DNA of 27,859 bases from Lachnospiraceae bacterium (GTDB taxonomy: Bacteria; Bacillota_A; Clostridia; Lachnospirales; Lachnospiraceae), in assembly GCA_009774655.1 (NCBI GenBank), contig VSOD01000008.1:1-27859 (forward strand), read 5' to 3'. Below the pieces are notes generated by a model. It was not told the DNA's origin. It was given only the letters and a program-made list of their open reading frames with translations, and searched no databases. The position numbers and the translations under genes were made by a program. Of this stretch, positions 9,342-17,924 are shown piece by piece (position 1 is the first letter of the stretch; each line of letters begins with the position of its first letter).

Positions 9342-9400
9342 GACACAGAGAACCGGAATAAACGCTCCGCGCAGGTTCGTTTATTCCGGTTCTCTGTGTC
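9342..9400. terminator. Very long perfect hairpin (23-bp stem), probable terminator
   Basis: Positions 9342-9364 and 9378-9400 are perfect reverse complements, 23 bp, with a 13-base loop at 9365-9377. The arms begin with GACACAGAGAACCGG. On the minus strand the 3' arm is followed by TGTTTGC, a poor U-tract. It lies 62 bases beyond the stop of the small gene at 9463-9966 and before the TCS promoter. Transcription termination or insulation is the likeliest role. It could also be a leftover of a mobile palindromic element. Confidence 0.6.
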
Positions 9401-9462
9401 AATCCACTCTGCCCTGTTTTATTCCATATGTTATGCTTCCTCCCGCTTTGCCGCTCTCTGCT

Positions 9463-9966
9463 CTATTCCAAAAATCCTAACAGCTCCTTATGCTCAAGAT
9501 ACCCCTTCCTGTTACCAGCCATATACTGCATCTGCATATATTCCCTGAACAGCTCCACCCAGTCACGCTTCTCAAATACACTGTCGTTCGAATACCCCGG
9601 CCGGCTTGTCCGGTGGTGTTCTCTCGCCCCGGCAAAGAGCAGGAATGCAGCGGGGCACTTGCCGCTGTTGCTCAGATACCATGTATAAGCCGCCATCTCC
9701 ACTTCATCACAGTCCGCAGGATCAACTTCCGAAATATTGACCATCCGCTCCGTCATGTTGTCATCCGCATCCCATGTCTCAACCTCATATACCGGATTCG
9801 ATGCATCAAACTCCCGCGGCTTATAGACCGCTATACTCACCCCCGTCCGGGCGTTGACAGAAGATCCCACGACCGTTTCCTCCTCATCTGCGTTATTCTG
9901 ATCGTGCAGTACAATTGTAGACTGCGCCTCTACAATAATACGAAGGAAGCGGTTTAAAAGTTTCAA
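9463..9966 (-). CDS. Uncharacterised protein, probably 5'-truncated
   Basis: The open frame encodes up to 167 residues from a TTG start without any visible ribosome-binding site. No in-frame ATG occurs before the middle of the protein. The conserved-looking part begins around RTGVSIAVYKPREFDASNPV and ends with a WVELFREYMQMQYMAGN segment. This vaguely recalls DUF6033-type proteins of Clostridia, but I cannot confirm it. It has no signal peptide or membrane segment. The sequence just upstream is a decayed serine-hydrolase 3' end, so the natural start of this gene has probably been lost. It may be a pseudogene fragment. Confidence 0.45.
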   Translation of the reverse strand: MKLLNRFLRIIVEAQSTIVLHDQNNADEEETVVGSSVNARTGVSIAVYKPREFDASNPVYEVETWDADDNMTERMVNISEVDPADCDEVEMAAYTWYLSNSGKCPAAFLLFAGAREHHRTSRPGYSNDSVFEKRDWVELFREYMQMQYMAGNRKGYLEHKELLGFLE

Positions 9967-9993
9967 AAAAGCGGACTTTATTTTAGGATCCCG

Positions 9994-10068
9994 CCCAGTA
10001 CCAGATTACGCAGCTTTTCTTCCGGAAAATTTGCTTCCGTCCAATATACCGCTCTGCCTGAGCATCCT
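9994..10068 (-). pseudogene. Remnant of a serine hydrolase (beta-lactamase fold) gene 3' end
   Basis: Three short blocks match the intact serine hydrolase gene further right, in the same order and orientation. Positions 9994-10017 equal 19002-19025 (24 of 24 bases). Positions 10011-10034 match 19079-19102 (23 of 24). Positions 10035-10068 match 19306-19339 (29 of 34). The gaps correspond to deletions of about 60 and 203 bases. The first has CAGCTTT at both ends, the mark of deletion between short direct repeats. The minus strand still reads ANFPEEKL joined to RNLVLG, but no functional frame remains. Confidence 0.8.
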
Positions 10069-10082
10069 TTCTTAAGTCTTTT

Positions 10083-11183
10083 TCAGAAGACTCGCTTATC
10101 TCGATTGCATTCTCTGATCACCTCAATCTCTTCTTCATCGTAAGGCGTAAAATCAGAATGAAAGATATCATGCATCCAAAGACTGGTATCAATATCCGGC
10201 AGCTTTTTGATAAATTCCCATACATAATTGAACTGTGCCTTGCCATTTACAAAACCGAAGAAATAGCTGCCAATCTTCTCTTTCTTCCAAAGGGGCAGAT
10301 GGGTCTGAATTAAGCTGCGGTAAGGGCGGTGCAGCCACTCCGTATTGATCAGAGGACGTCCAAATTCCCTTAACTGTGCGATATATATTCTGGCATGTGA
10401 ATAGTCCCCGTAGAAGTGGAAGGAGATAATATCCGAAAGTTCAATAGCCCTACGTTCTACCTCTGCATAGATCCCGGGATTTTTCAGCCAGCCATAGGGA
10501 TGGTCAGCTCCTGCACCCCATACATCAGCTGTCAAGGGCTGCAGCACATCTTCCTCCCGCATCCAGCCAAATACCTTTGTCATCAACGGCACTGACTTTT
10601 CCATACGCTGGGAATTACCGGCCTCATTCCAAATATTCCAGATCAGAATACGGTCATCCCGGCCAAAAGTGCGTGCCATCTCCCGCACATAAGCCTCCAC
10701 CACCGGTTCCATTTCCGGTTCGTCAGTTATATCATACCCAACAATATCCCCATTCTGGGTATCCTCATCAAAAGGAGTTGCGGCCGTCCCGCCAAAATAC
10801 CCGGGCACAGGTTCCGGCTGCGGCCCCAGGACTGGTTCCTGGTACTTTGCCTTAGCCACGCAGCAGTCGTTAAAAAGTATCGGCATCATAGTCATATGAT
10901 ATTTATCCAGCAGCGTCAGAAATTCTCCGAAGTTCTTCATAAAGCTGTCATGCTGTACCCGCCATAAATAAAATGGAACAAAAAAGCGGATACTGTTAAA
11001 TCCCAGGCCAGCCGCCAATGCAATTTCTTTCGCAGCCTCACGAAAAGCATTTTCGTGGTCGTATTCCTGCAGCATCCAAACTGCGCCATCCATAGCACCG
11101 CTGGGAATAAAATTAAATCCGGTGATCCAAGGGCGAGCTTTATACCAATCCCATATTTCTTCCTGTGTCCATTTTCTATTCAT
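10083..11183 (-). CDS. Clan GH-A glycosidase, GH5-like, cytoplasmic
   Basis: A 366-residue TIM-barrel glycosidase. IWNIWNEAGNS gives the acid/base Glu187 after the conserved Asn, and PLINTEWLHRP gives the nucleophile Glu282, the spacing usual for clan GH-A. The opening ITGFNFIPSGAMD and the loop around GYDITDEPEME suggest a GH5-like or related unclassified family. Similar proteins are often annotated as 1,4-beta-xylanase or cellulase-type hydrolase. No signal peptide is present. GGAGG stands five bases before the ATG, inside a repeat shared with the glycosidase gene at 25308-26618. It is the last gene of the module 2 transport operon, 45 bases after the permease, and should cleave the imported oligosaccharide. 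The exact substrate is unknown. Confidence 0.82.
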   Translation of the reverse strand: MNRKWTQEEIWDWYKARPWITGFNFIPSGAMDGAVWMLQEYDHENAFREAAKEIALAAGLGFNSIRFFVPFYLWRVQHDSFMKNFGEFLTLLDKYHMTMMPILFNDCCVAKAKYQEPVLGPQPEPVPGYFGGTAATPFDEDTQNGDIVGYDITDEPEMEPVVEAYVREMARTFGRDDRILIWNIWNEAGNSQRMEKSVPLMTKVFGWMREEDVLQPLTADVWGAGADHPYGWLKNPGIYAEVERRAIELSDIISFHFYGDYSHARIYIAQLREFGRPLINTEWLHRPYRSLIQTHLPLWKKEKIGSYFFGFVNGKAQFNYVWEFIKKLPDIDTSLWMHDIFHSDFTPYDEEEIEVIRECNRDKRVF

Positions 11184-11188
11184 CTTTT

Positions 11189-11217
11189 CCTCCATTCCGA
11201 AGCGTTTTGCGCTGAGG
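11189..11217 (-). repeat. RBS-carrying repeat, copy R1
   Basis: A 29-base repeat (plus strand starts CCTCCATTCCGAAGCG and ends GCGCTGAGG), identical in 28 of 29 positions to 26623-26651. Its CCTCC end is the ribosome-binding site of the glycosidase gene that follows, and its GCG(TTTT)GCGC core can fold on itself. Confidence 0.7.
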
Positions 11218-11228
11218 GCATACATCTC

Positions 11229-12065
11229 CTACGACTTCACTGCACCGGCCGTCATACCGGCCACAATATACTTCTGCGCACAGAAATAAATGATCACCGC
11301 CGGAGCCATCGCCAACAGCGAAGCCGCGAAAGCTACACTGACGTTGGCGGAATATTCGCCGAAGAAGTAGAACTGCATCAGGGGCAGCGTTCTTTTCTCC
11401 AGCTTCTGGCAGATGATCATGGAGATGATAAAATCATTCCAGGAGCCGAGGAAAGAGAGTACGATCACGGTCATGGTAATCGGTTTCAACAGCGGAAATA
11501 CAATGTGCAGAAAGGTCTGATAGCGATTGCACCCGTCTATTCTGGCAGCTTCTTCCAGGGAGATCGGAACCCCTTTGATAAAACCGGTATAGAGAAACAC
11601 ATAATAGCCCACATTCACGCCGGCCTGCGCCAGACACAGGCCCCATAAAGTATTCAGTGCTCCTATATTGCTCAGTTCCTTGTACAACGGAAACATAACC
11701 GTCTGAAAAGGAATCAGAATAACAAGCTGGAAAATATAAAATATGGCGTTGTAGGGCTTATTATTTTTCCTGGCTATAATGTAGGCGCCTGCCGAGCAGA
11801 AAAACACAATGACGACCACCATGCATATGGCCACCACGGCGCTGTTTCGCACCGAGTCAAAAAAGTTCCTCACATGCAGCGCATCCACAAAATTACCGAG
11901 AAAAAGCGTAGTGGGAGGCGCAAGCTTCGTCCTGGCAAAATCGGTCTTTGACTTAAACGCATAGCAGACCGCCACATAGAAAGGCGCCAGACAGATCACG
12001 GCGAACAGACACAACATTATGATCCGTATCATAGTTAAGATCCTGTTTTTTGGTGTTTTTATCAT
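11229..12065 (-). CDS. Carbohydrate ABC transporter permease, MalG type
   Basis: A 278-residue membrane protein with about six hydrophobic segments, the first at residues 9-32. The EAA loop reads LEEAARIDGCNRYQTF followed by FPLLKP, and the C-terminus is VAGMTAGAVKS. GGGAG lies eight bases before the ATG. Its ATG overlaps the stop of the preceding permease gene by four bases (ATGA), so the two are translationally coupled. With the MalF-type partner it forms the channel of the module 2 importer. Confidence 0.93.
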   Translation of the reverse strand: MIKTPKNRILTMIRIIMLCLFAVICLAPFYVAVCYAFKSKTDFARTKLAPPTTLFLGNFVDALHVRNFFDSVRNSAVVAICMVVVIVFFCSAGAYIIARKNNKPYNAIFYIFQLVILIPFQTVMFPLYKELSNIGALNTLWGLCLAQAGVNVGYYVFLYTGFIKGVPISLEEAARIDGCNRYQTFLHIVFPLLKPITMTVIVLSFLGSWNDFIISMIICQKLEKRTLPLMQFYFFGEYSANVSVAFAASLLAMAPAVIIYFCAQKYIVAGMTAGAVKS

Positions 12066-12919
12066 TGTTCAATCTCCCTTTTACGCAGTTGCCGGGTTAC
12101 CATGTTAGAAAGCACAATACATACTACAAGATAAATGATCGCAACAGTCTGTCCATAGCCCACTTTATTGTAAGGGAACAGATAGCTGTAGATATAGTAG
12201 GCCATGGTCTCCGTAGAATGCTGCGGTCCGCCGGAAGTCGCCACAAAGGAATAATCATACATGCGCAGGCCGGCCGCCAGCCACAGCGGGATACAGTAGG
12301 TAAAAGCCGGGGCCAGGAAGGGCACGGTGACATTCCTGAACCGCTGCCAGAAATTAGCACCGTCTATGATCGCAGCTTCGTTGATGTCGGAGGGAATACT
12401 CTTTAATCCGGCAAGATAGATCATCATGGCCAAACCGATTTCACGCCAGATACTCATCATGCACAGTCCAAGCATGGAGGTTTTCTTATCGATCAGCGGA
12501 CTTTTCAGTCCGATCATCGAAAAGAAATCACTGTAAACATACATCCACATCTGAGAGACCAGCACCAGACTGACCACCAGAGGAATGAAAATGATACTCT
12601 TGACGATATTGACACCCTTAAACTCTTTGTTGACAGCCATGGCCACTGTCAGGCCAAGCGCATTGATAACAACGACGGTCACTGCCGTGAAAAGTATCGT
12701 ATTACCGATAGGCTGCAGCAGATCTGCATCGTGGAAAACCGTGATGTAATTTTTTAAGCCTACATAATTTAGGTTTGGCATCAGGCCGTCCCAGTCCGTA
12801 AAGGTATATTTAATTCCCTGAACCAGCGGAATGATAATGATAAACAGAAACAAAACCAGTGCAGGTGCCAGAAAGCTGAAATCAATCAACTCTTTTTTCC
12901 AATTCATTTTTTTCTTCAT
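12062..12919 (-). CDS. Carbohydrate ABC transporter permease, MalF type
   Basis: A 285-residue protein with six predicted membrane spans, the first near residues 14-36 (FSFLAPALVLFLFIIIIPLV). The EAA loop is NEAAIIDGANFWQRF followed by VTVPFLAP. I chose the ATG at 12919, which has AAAGGA at normal spacing. The longer form from a TTG at 12940 lacks a usable ribosome-binding site. It is second in the operon after the binding protein, separated by about 130 bases that hold a hairpin. Confidence 0.92.
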   Translation of the reverse strand: MKKKMNWKKELIDFSFLAPALVLFLFIIIIPLVQGIKYTFTDWDGLMPNLNYVGLKNYITVFHDADLLQPIGNTILFTAVTVVVINALGLTVAMAVNKEFKGVNIVKSIIFIPLVVSLVLVSQMWMYVYSDFFSMIGLKSPLIDKKTSMLGLCMMSIWREIGLAMMIYLAGLKSIPSDINEAAIIDGANFWQRFRNVTVPFLAPAFTYCIPLWLAAGLRMYDYSFVATSGGPQHSTETMAYYIYSYLFPYNKVGYGQTVAIIYLVVCIVLSNMVTRQLRKREIEQ

Positions 12920-13004
12920 GAGATATCCTTTCCTGCTCAATACTTGTGTCCTGTTTCCTACGAGATCCTGACACTGTCACAGAGCACAAGTGCTGAAAGC
13001 ATGA

Positions 13005-13032
13005 AGGGGAACGCCGCATCAGACGCTCCCCT
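13005..13032 (-). terminator. Hairpin between binding-protein and permease genes (module 2)
   Basis: AGGGGA at 13005-13010 pairs with TCCCCT at 13027-13032, continuing after one mismatch through CG/CG. A second small hairpin, AGCAC/GTGCT, lies just beyond (12983-12995). There is no clear U-tract, so differential mRNA stability is as likely as partial termination. The position matches the hairpin in module 1. Confidence 0.5.
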
Positions 13033-13049
13033 GCCATATCTGTTATCGT

Positions 13050-14435
13050 TTATTTGCCTGCAGCTGCATATTCATTGTCCATATTGTCACACCACTCTTC
13101 CGGTGTCATTGTTTCGGATAATGCAAAATCCTGCAATCCATTGTAGTAAGCCGTCTGATACTGCCCGCTGGGAGCCCCGTACTGTGTCCACATGGATACC
13201 TTGCAGCCATTGTTGATCAGGTCGGCGATATCCGCTGCCCCCTGCGGAAGCTTGTCTGCCTGTACACCGTCCAGCGCACTCAGCTGCCCTACGGTTCCGA
13301 TCCAATCGGCATTGACTTCAGGACGCGTCATATACTCAAAGAACGCCTTGGCAATCTCTACATTGGGAGAATCCTTTAAGATCATCCAGGTGTCATCCGT
13401 GTTCAGCGGCAGTGCATTGTCCGCTGCATTTTCCTCGGAAGGATACAGGAAGCCGCCGCAGTTCAGATCCGGATTATAATTCATGATAGCTCCCAGTCCC
13501 CAGGTACCAATGATGATCATGCCGGACTCACCATTGGCAAAAATCTGTTCCGCCCGGTCTGTCGTGATAGTTCTGCAGTCTTCATTCTGGTAACCGATGA
13601 TCTCTCTGAATTGTGTGAGCGCCTGCGTTACCGTAGGATAATCATGCCAGCTTTTGCCCTGATTCTGTGTCTCGTCCGTATACTGTTCACATGCAAGATA
13701 CGGCGCCCCGTAGAAAATAGTGAAATAATTGGCGCCCAGCGAAATCTGATCCTGATAGCCGGCCGCACAGGCTGCATAACCAGCTTCCTTTAATGCTTTG
13801 CAGACTTCTATAAACTCCGTATAAGTACCAGGAACGCTTAAGCTCAATTCCTCGAATATATCTTTATTATAGAAAACCACATTGGCCATCTGATCCAGCG
13901 GAATGCCATATACTACATCGTCGATCTTCATCAGTGACAGCGAACCTTCCGCCACCCGGCCCGTAAATTCTTCATTGGTCAAATCCATGATATAACCTGC
14001 ATCGATCAGTTCCGGATACGTAGTCGGTCCGCCAAACATGATATCCGGTGCGTCGCCCGAAGACAGTCTCAGTTTCACAACATCCAGATAGTTGTCCATG
14101 CTCACCGCCTCGGTATTGACCGTAACATCCGGGTTTTCCGCCGTAAAACCTGCAATCAGATCATCCAATGCCTGCAGCTTGGCATCCTCTGTCAGATAAT
14201 GTAAGAGAGTCAGTTCTCCGGATAGTCCGCCGTCTGCCGACGCATCCGCGCTTCCTTCATCCTGTGCCGACGTATCCTGTACAGGTTCCGTCTCCTCCGG
14301 CGCAGTTTCATCCCCAGCTGCTGTTTCCTCCGGTGCATCCTCCGGTGCCGGCTCATTGCCGGAACCGCCGCAGCCCGCCAACGAACCGATCACGATTGCA
14401 CTGCCAAGAAGAATACTCATCAGTTTCTTTTTCAT
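13050..14435 (-). CDS. Sugar-binding lipoprotein of ABC importer (family 1 SBP)
   Basis: A 461-residue solute-binding lipoprotein with lipobox SLAGC (Cys22). Its signal peptide closely resembles that of the module 1 binding protein. A long acidic linker rich in E, A, P and D follows (about 23-75), then a periplasmic-binding fold starting LTLLHYLTEDAKLQALDDL. Features such as NVVFYNKDIFEE and FANGESGMIIIGTW are typical of CUT1 sugar-binding proteins. GGAGG is about ten bases before the ATG. It heads the module 2 transport operon, driven by a promoter copied from that of the esterase/TCS operon. Ligand unknown. Confidence 0.93.
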   Translation of the reverse strand: MKKKLMSILLGSAIVIGSLAGCGGSGNEPAPEDAPEETAAGDETAPEETEPVQDTSAQDEGSADASADGGLSGELTLLHYLTEDAKLQALDDLIAGFTAENPDVTVNTEAVSMDNYLDVVKLRLSSGDAPDIMFGGPTTYPELIDAGYIMDLTNEEFTGRVAEGSLSLMKIDDVVYGIPLDQMANVVFYNKDIFEELSLSVPGTYTEFIEVCKALKEAGYAACAAGYQDQISLGANYFTIFYGAPYLACEQYTDETQNQGKSWHDYPTVTQALTQFREIIGYQNEDCRTITTDRAEQIFANGESGMIIIGTWGLGAIMNYNPDLNCGGFLYPSEENAADNALPLNTDDTWMILKDSPNVEIAKAFFEYMTRPEVNADWIGTVGQLSALDGVQADKLPQGAADIADLINNGCKVSMWTQYGAPSGQYQTAYYNGLQDFALSETMTPEEWCDNMDNEYAAAGK

Positions 14436-14468
14436 AATAAAAGTCCCTCCTTTTTGATTGATACATTT

Positions 14469-14557
14469 ATTTTATATCCACATCAGGTTGGTATAAATCC
14501 AGTTTTCAATCATTTTCAAAGGAGGAACCATATAAAATTTTGACAAATTATGAGGAA
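14469..14557 (-). promoter_or_regulatory. Promoter and operator of the module 2 transport operon (copy E1)
   Basis: On the minus strand a -10 box TAAAAT (14474-14469) and a weak -35 TTTATA (14497-14492) are 17 bases apart. Upstream are two conserved blocks, written on the plus strand CAGTTTTCAATCATTTT (14500-14516) and TATAAAATTTTGACAAATTA (14531-14550). The whole region aligns without gaps to 18827-18915, about 63 of 89 identical by hand count. It probably binds the YesN-type regulator encoded just beside it. Confidence 0.65.
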
Positions 14558-14600
14558 ATCATGTCATAGGACACACTCTCCAATGATACAGCAGACAATA

Positions 14601-16154
14601 TCACAGATATTCGGTGGGCGCACGTCCGGTGATCTTCTTGAAAATCTGATAGAAATAAGCATAATTACTGAATCCCACCGTTTCAGCCACCTCGTACACC
14701 TTATAGCCGCCGCTCTGGATCAATTCAAGAGCCTTCTGGATACGTATTTTATTCAATATATTGACAAAAGTCTCACCCGTTTCACTTCTCAGCAGCCTGC
14801 ACAGATGACTCTCCGAGATACCGGCATCCGCCGCCGCGTCGCTCAGACCGATATGCTCCATATAATGGGTATTGATATAATCGAGGATGCGTCTCGTCTG
14901 TATGGATACCGAAAGTCTGTCCTGCTCCAGTATCTGTACACTCTCCTGTATATACTGCTTAAGCCAGTCTATAATACTCTGCATGCTGTGTATCCCACCC
15001 ACCTCTTCCAGTATCATATCCATCGTCTTGATTCGTATAGCCCCGGTATTGTGTTCGTACAATGCCTGAGAAACAGAAAAGGCGATCTGAACAAAAATAT
15101 TCTTCACATACTCCACGTCATATCTGTTATTTTCTTCAATCAATGTAAGAAAAGCATCCAACTTTTCTGTAGACTCGGCCGGATTGCGCCGCAGCGATCC
15201 ACACAGCTCCTGCATGATCCGGCTGAGTATATATTCATTGTGCACGCTTTTGCTCATCACACTGCAATAATGGATCACCGTCTTATTTTCCAGAAAGAAA
15301 CGGCTGTCTATGGCGAAAACCGCTTCCTCATACTGTCTTTGTAGAGATTCCAGATTTTCTGCATAACTGCTTACGCCGATACAGACAGTAAACCGTTGTT
15401 TACAACACCGCTCTACGATAACGTGAGCAACCTGCAATGCCGTCAGGTCATAGTCCCGGGCAAACCGCAGTGTCTGACAGGCAAGCAGCGTCAAAATACC
15501 GGCACCGGTCTGTACCGACAAAGATTTGATCTTGTTGGAATTCTCGCAATCTGCCAACGCTGCTTCCACTTGTTTCTTCACATCTTCTATCTGCCACCGC
15601 TCTTCCGTCATATTAACCAACAGAAGGGAATATGCGTAAGAATGCCATTTTTCATGCAGCTGACTATCCAGCTCTGCCGAAGCCTCAGCCACACGATTTA
15701 CGCTGTCCAGCAGCAGTTTACCATACAACTCTTTTTCAAACTGCATTGATCCGGCACAAGACTTCTGCTGTCTGCGCTCCTGTTGAATCCTGTCGGCCGC
15801 TTTATCCAGAATCTGTTTTAATTCTCCATTGTCCAACGGCTTTAAAAGATAATCGAAGACGCCCAGCCGGAATCCCGATTGGGCATAAGAAAACTTATCA
15901 TAGGCCGACAACAGAATGAGCAATGGCTTCTCAGGCTCTAGATTGATCTCCCTGGCAGCCTCCAGGCCGCTCATACCCGGCATGTTGATATCCAGGATTA
16001 CGATGTCCGGCTTATATTTTCTTACCTTCTCCACTGCCTCCGAACCACTCTCGGCCATTGCGACCAGTTCATATCCCCACTCAAGCCAGGGGATCGTTCT
16101 TTCCATCGACTGCAGTGTCAGATGGTTATCGTCTGCGATCAATATTTTTAACAT
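14601..16154 (-). CDS. YesN-type response regulator with AraC HTH (module 2)
   Basis: A 517-residue regulator. The receiver domain (1-120) has Asp8-Asp9, phospho-acceptor Asp55 in VILDINMPGMSG and Lys105 in YLLKPL. The last 100 residues form an AraC-type double HTH (IGLSDAAADAGISESHLCRL, then VYEVAETVGFSNYAYFYQIF). The middle 250 residues show no motif I can name. The ATG at 16154 starts exactly at the receiver domain and overlaps the kinase gene by 29 bases; a slightly longer form starting at 16172 is possible. It works with the adjacent sensor kinase. The two copied promoter regions that flank this operon and the transport operon are its likely targets. Confidence 0.92.
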   Translation of the reverse strand: MLKILIADDNHLTLQSMERTIPWLEWGYELVAMAESGSEAVEKVRKYKPDIVILDINMPGMSGLEAAREINLEPEKPLLILLSAYDKFSYAQSGFRLGVFDYLLKPLDNGELKQILDKAADRIQQERRQQKSCAGSMQFEKELYGKLLLDSVNRVAEASAELDSQLHEKWHSYAYSLLLVNMTEERWQIEDVKKQVEAALADCENSNKIKSLSVQTGAGILTLLACQTLRFARDYDLTALQVAHVIVERCCKQRFTVCIGVSSYAENLESLQRQYEEAVFAIDSRFFLENKTVIHYCSVMSKSVHNEYILSRIMQELCGSLRRNPAESTEKLDAFLTLIEENNRYDVEYVKNIFVQIAFSVSQALYEHNTGAIRIKTMDMILEEVGGIHSMQSIIDWLKQYIQESVQILEQDRLSVSIQTRRILDYINTHYMEHIGLSDAAADAGISESHLCRLLRSETGETFVNILNKIRIQKALELIQSGGYKVYEVAETVGFSNYAYFYQIFKKITGRAPTEYL

Positions 16155-17874
16155 GAATCCCGCCCTTTCCATATGGGAGATTGAGTCTTACAACCATGCC
16201 GTTACCAGGTTCACTGTACATCTCCAAACCGTATGTGCTGCCGTAGAGAATATGCAGCCGCTTCTGAATGCTGCGAATCCCGATATGCGCACGGTCTTCA
16301 TCTTCCGGCGGCTCTTCCTGCAGCAGCAGGCTGTCCAGAACCTCCTGACTGGTCCCTTTCCCGTTATCACACACTTCCAGCACAAGCTGTTCCTCTCTTA
16401 CATTCGCCGTAATAATGATAATAGCGTCATCCAGCAGATCCTTCAAACCATGTATAATAGCATTCTCAACAATAGGCTGCAGGATCAGTTTCGGTACCGG
16501 ACATTCCTCAAGTTCTTCTTCCACGGCAATATCCCATGTAATCCGTCCTCCGGCAACAATCTTCTGCAATTCCAGATAACAGCGAATATAGCTCAACTCC
16601 TGTCTGAGCGGAATTTCCTGCTTTCCGCCGCTTAAAGAGGCGCGCAGCAAATGGCTCAGCATCCGTATGACTCTGACGATATCCTGTTGCCCGGAAAGCT
16701 TGGCCATGGCGCTGACAGATTCCAGTGTATTATAAAGAAAGTGCGGATTCATCTGTGCCAGCAGAGAATTATACTCCGCTTTCTCCAGCAACATTCCACT
16801 CAAAACCATCTGTCTTGTATTTTCTTTCAGCTGTTCGTACATATCGTCAAACTGTTCACACAGATAGGCAGTCTCATCGTGAGAATGCGGTACGATTTTG
16901 AAAGGCTGCTGTCCTGCATTGATCTGTTTGAAATTATTCGTAAGCGTAGTAATATTCCACAAGAACCCTGCCGAAACCTTGTATACGATGTAGACCATAA
17001 CTATAAAGACGCCTGCTTCTGCGGCAGTCAGCATCTTAAACAAGGCTGCGATTTCCCCAAAAGCTTCCTGCTTGGCGATCAATGCTGTCAAACGCCATTC
17101 CCCTTTCCTGCGGCGGATCGGATTTTCCACCCTGAGGTATTCCTCCCAGTTCTCCTCCCCGGCAGGAGACGCAGTTCCTTCCCGTTCCCGGCTGTCATAG
17201 AGCAGCCCGCCCTTTTCGTCATAAATGATACTGTCAAATTTATGCTCACCAATCAGCGTCCGGAACAGCTCCCGCTCTATTGTCAGACAGAGAATTCCCT
17301 TGTAATCCATATCCGCCGGATCTATATAGGATTTGATGATATAGATCTCCTCCGGCTGGTCAGGAAAGCTTCGCCAGGTGGTACTTCCGCGGCTCTGGAA
17401 AAGCGTCTCCCCGCCGGCGGTGATTTCCTGATATACCTGCCGTCTTCTGAAATCATCGATGGACATTTCCTCATTCGGTTGACAGTTATAGAAAAAGCGG
17501 CAGGTATACTTGTCAAGAATAAAAACATTTTTACAATCTACGCCCCGAAAACGCATCAGCGTGGCCAGACCCTTCATCTTCCTCACAACACTGGAGGAAG
17601 CGGTTTCCGACAGTGCCGACTGATAATCGAACACATCACACCGTCCAATCTCATTCATCAGGTTTTCTTCAATGCTCACGATCAGATTCCGGATATTATC
17701 AGAAAGAATCTCATTGGCATCCTGCATGGAGGTAAGTTCCGTATTCTCAATATCCTGCTTGTAAATCTGATAGACTGCCAGATCAATAAATGCCGTCATC
17801 ACAAACAGCATCAGCATAATGCTGATGCTTAATTTTGCACGGATTCCCATAAGGGTAAATCTTCTCCTCCACAT
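16126..17874 (-). CDS. YesM-type sensor histidine kinase (module 2)
   Basis: A 582-residue membrane kinase. Membrane spans lie near residues 16-38 and 281-303, with an extracytoplasmic domain of about 240 residues between them. After a HAMP-like linker, the His_kinase domain contains LLAQMNPHFLYNTLES (His378). The HATPase domain shows PIVENAIIHGLKD, CDNGKGTS and HIGIRSIQKRLHILYG. I placed the start at the ATG at 17874, which has GGAAGG five bases upstream. A GTG at 17922 would add 16 residues and lie right behind the esterase stop, and cannot be excluded. The gene sits between the esterase and its response regulator in one operon. Confidence 0.9.
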   Translation of the reverse strand: MWRRRFTLMGIRAKLSISIMLMLFVMTAFIDLAVYQIYKQDIENTELTSMQDANEILSDNIRNLIVSIEENLMNEIGRCDVFDYQSALSETASSSVVRKMKGLATLMRFRGVDCKNVFILDKYTCRFFYNCQPNEEMSIDDFRRRQVYQEITAGGETLFQSRGSTTWRSFPDQPEEIYIIKSYIDPADMDYKGILCLTIERELFRTLIGEHKFDSIIYDEKGGLLYDSREREGTASPAGEENWEEYLRVENPIRRRKGEWRLTALIAKQEAFGEIAALFKMLTAAEAGVFIVMVYIVYKVSAGFLWNITTLTNNFKQINAGQQPFKIVPHSHDETAYLCEQFDDMYEQLKENTRQMVLSGMLLEKAEYNSLLAQMNPHFLYNTLESVSAMAKLSGQQDIVRVIRMLSHLLRASLSGGKQEIPLRQELSYIRCYLELQKIVAGGRITWDIAVEEELEECPVPKLILQPIVENAIIHGLKDLLDDAIIIITANVREEQLVLEVCDNGKGTSQEVLDSLLLQEEPPEDEDRAHIGIRSIQKRLHILYGSTYGLEMYSEPGNGMVVRLNLPYGKGGIHVKNIDRRR

Positions 17875-17924
17875 TTGAGCCTTCCGATTATACCGCAATG
17901 CGGCGCAATCATTCCCTTCCACGT

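Noticed and set aside
9342..9400. Terminal inverted repeats of an insertion sequence
   Set aside because: The arms are separated by only 13 bases, so there is no room for an element and no transposase gene is nearby.
7924..9480. A 518-codon plus-strand frame opposite the response-regulator gene
   Set aside because: It is antisense to conserved receiver and AraC domains, and its translation shows no recognisable domain.
10074..10092. AGTCTT/AAGACT stem at the end of the glycosidase gene as a terminator
   Set aside because: Only six pairs, overlaps the stop codon, and no U-tract in the direction of transcription.
16651..17832. A 393-codon plus-strand frame opposite the sensor-kinase gene
   Set aside because: Same reason: a shadow of a conserved gene without start signals.
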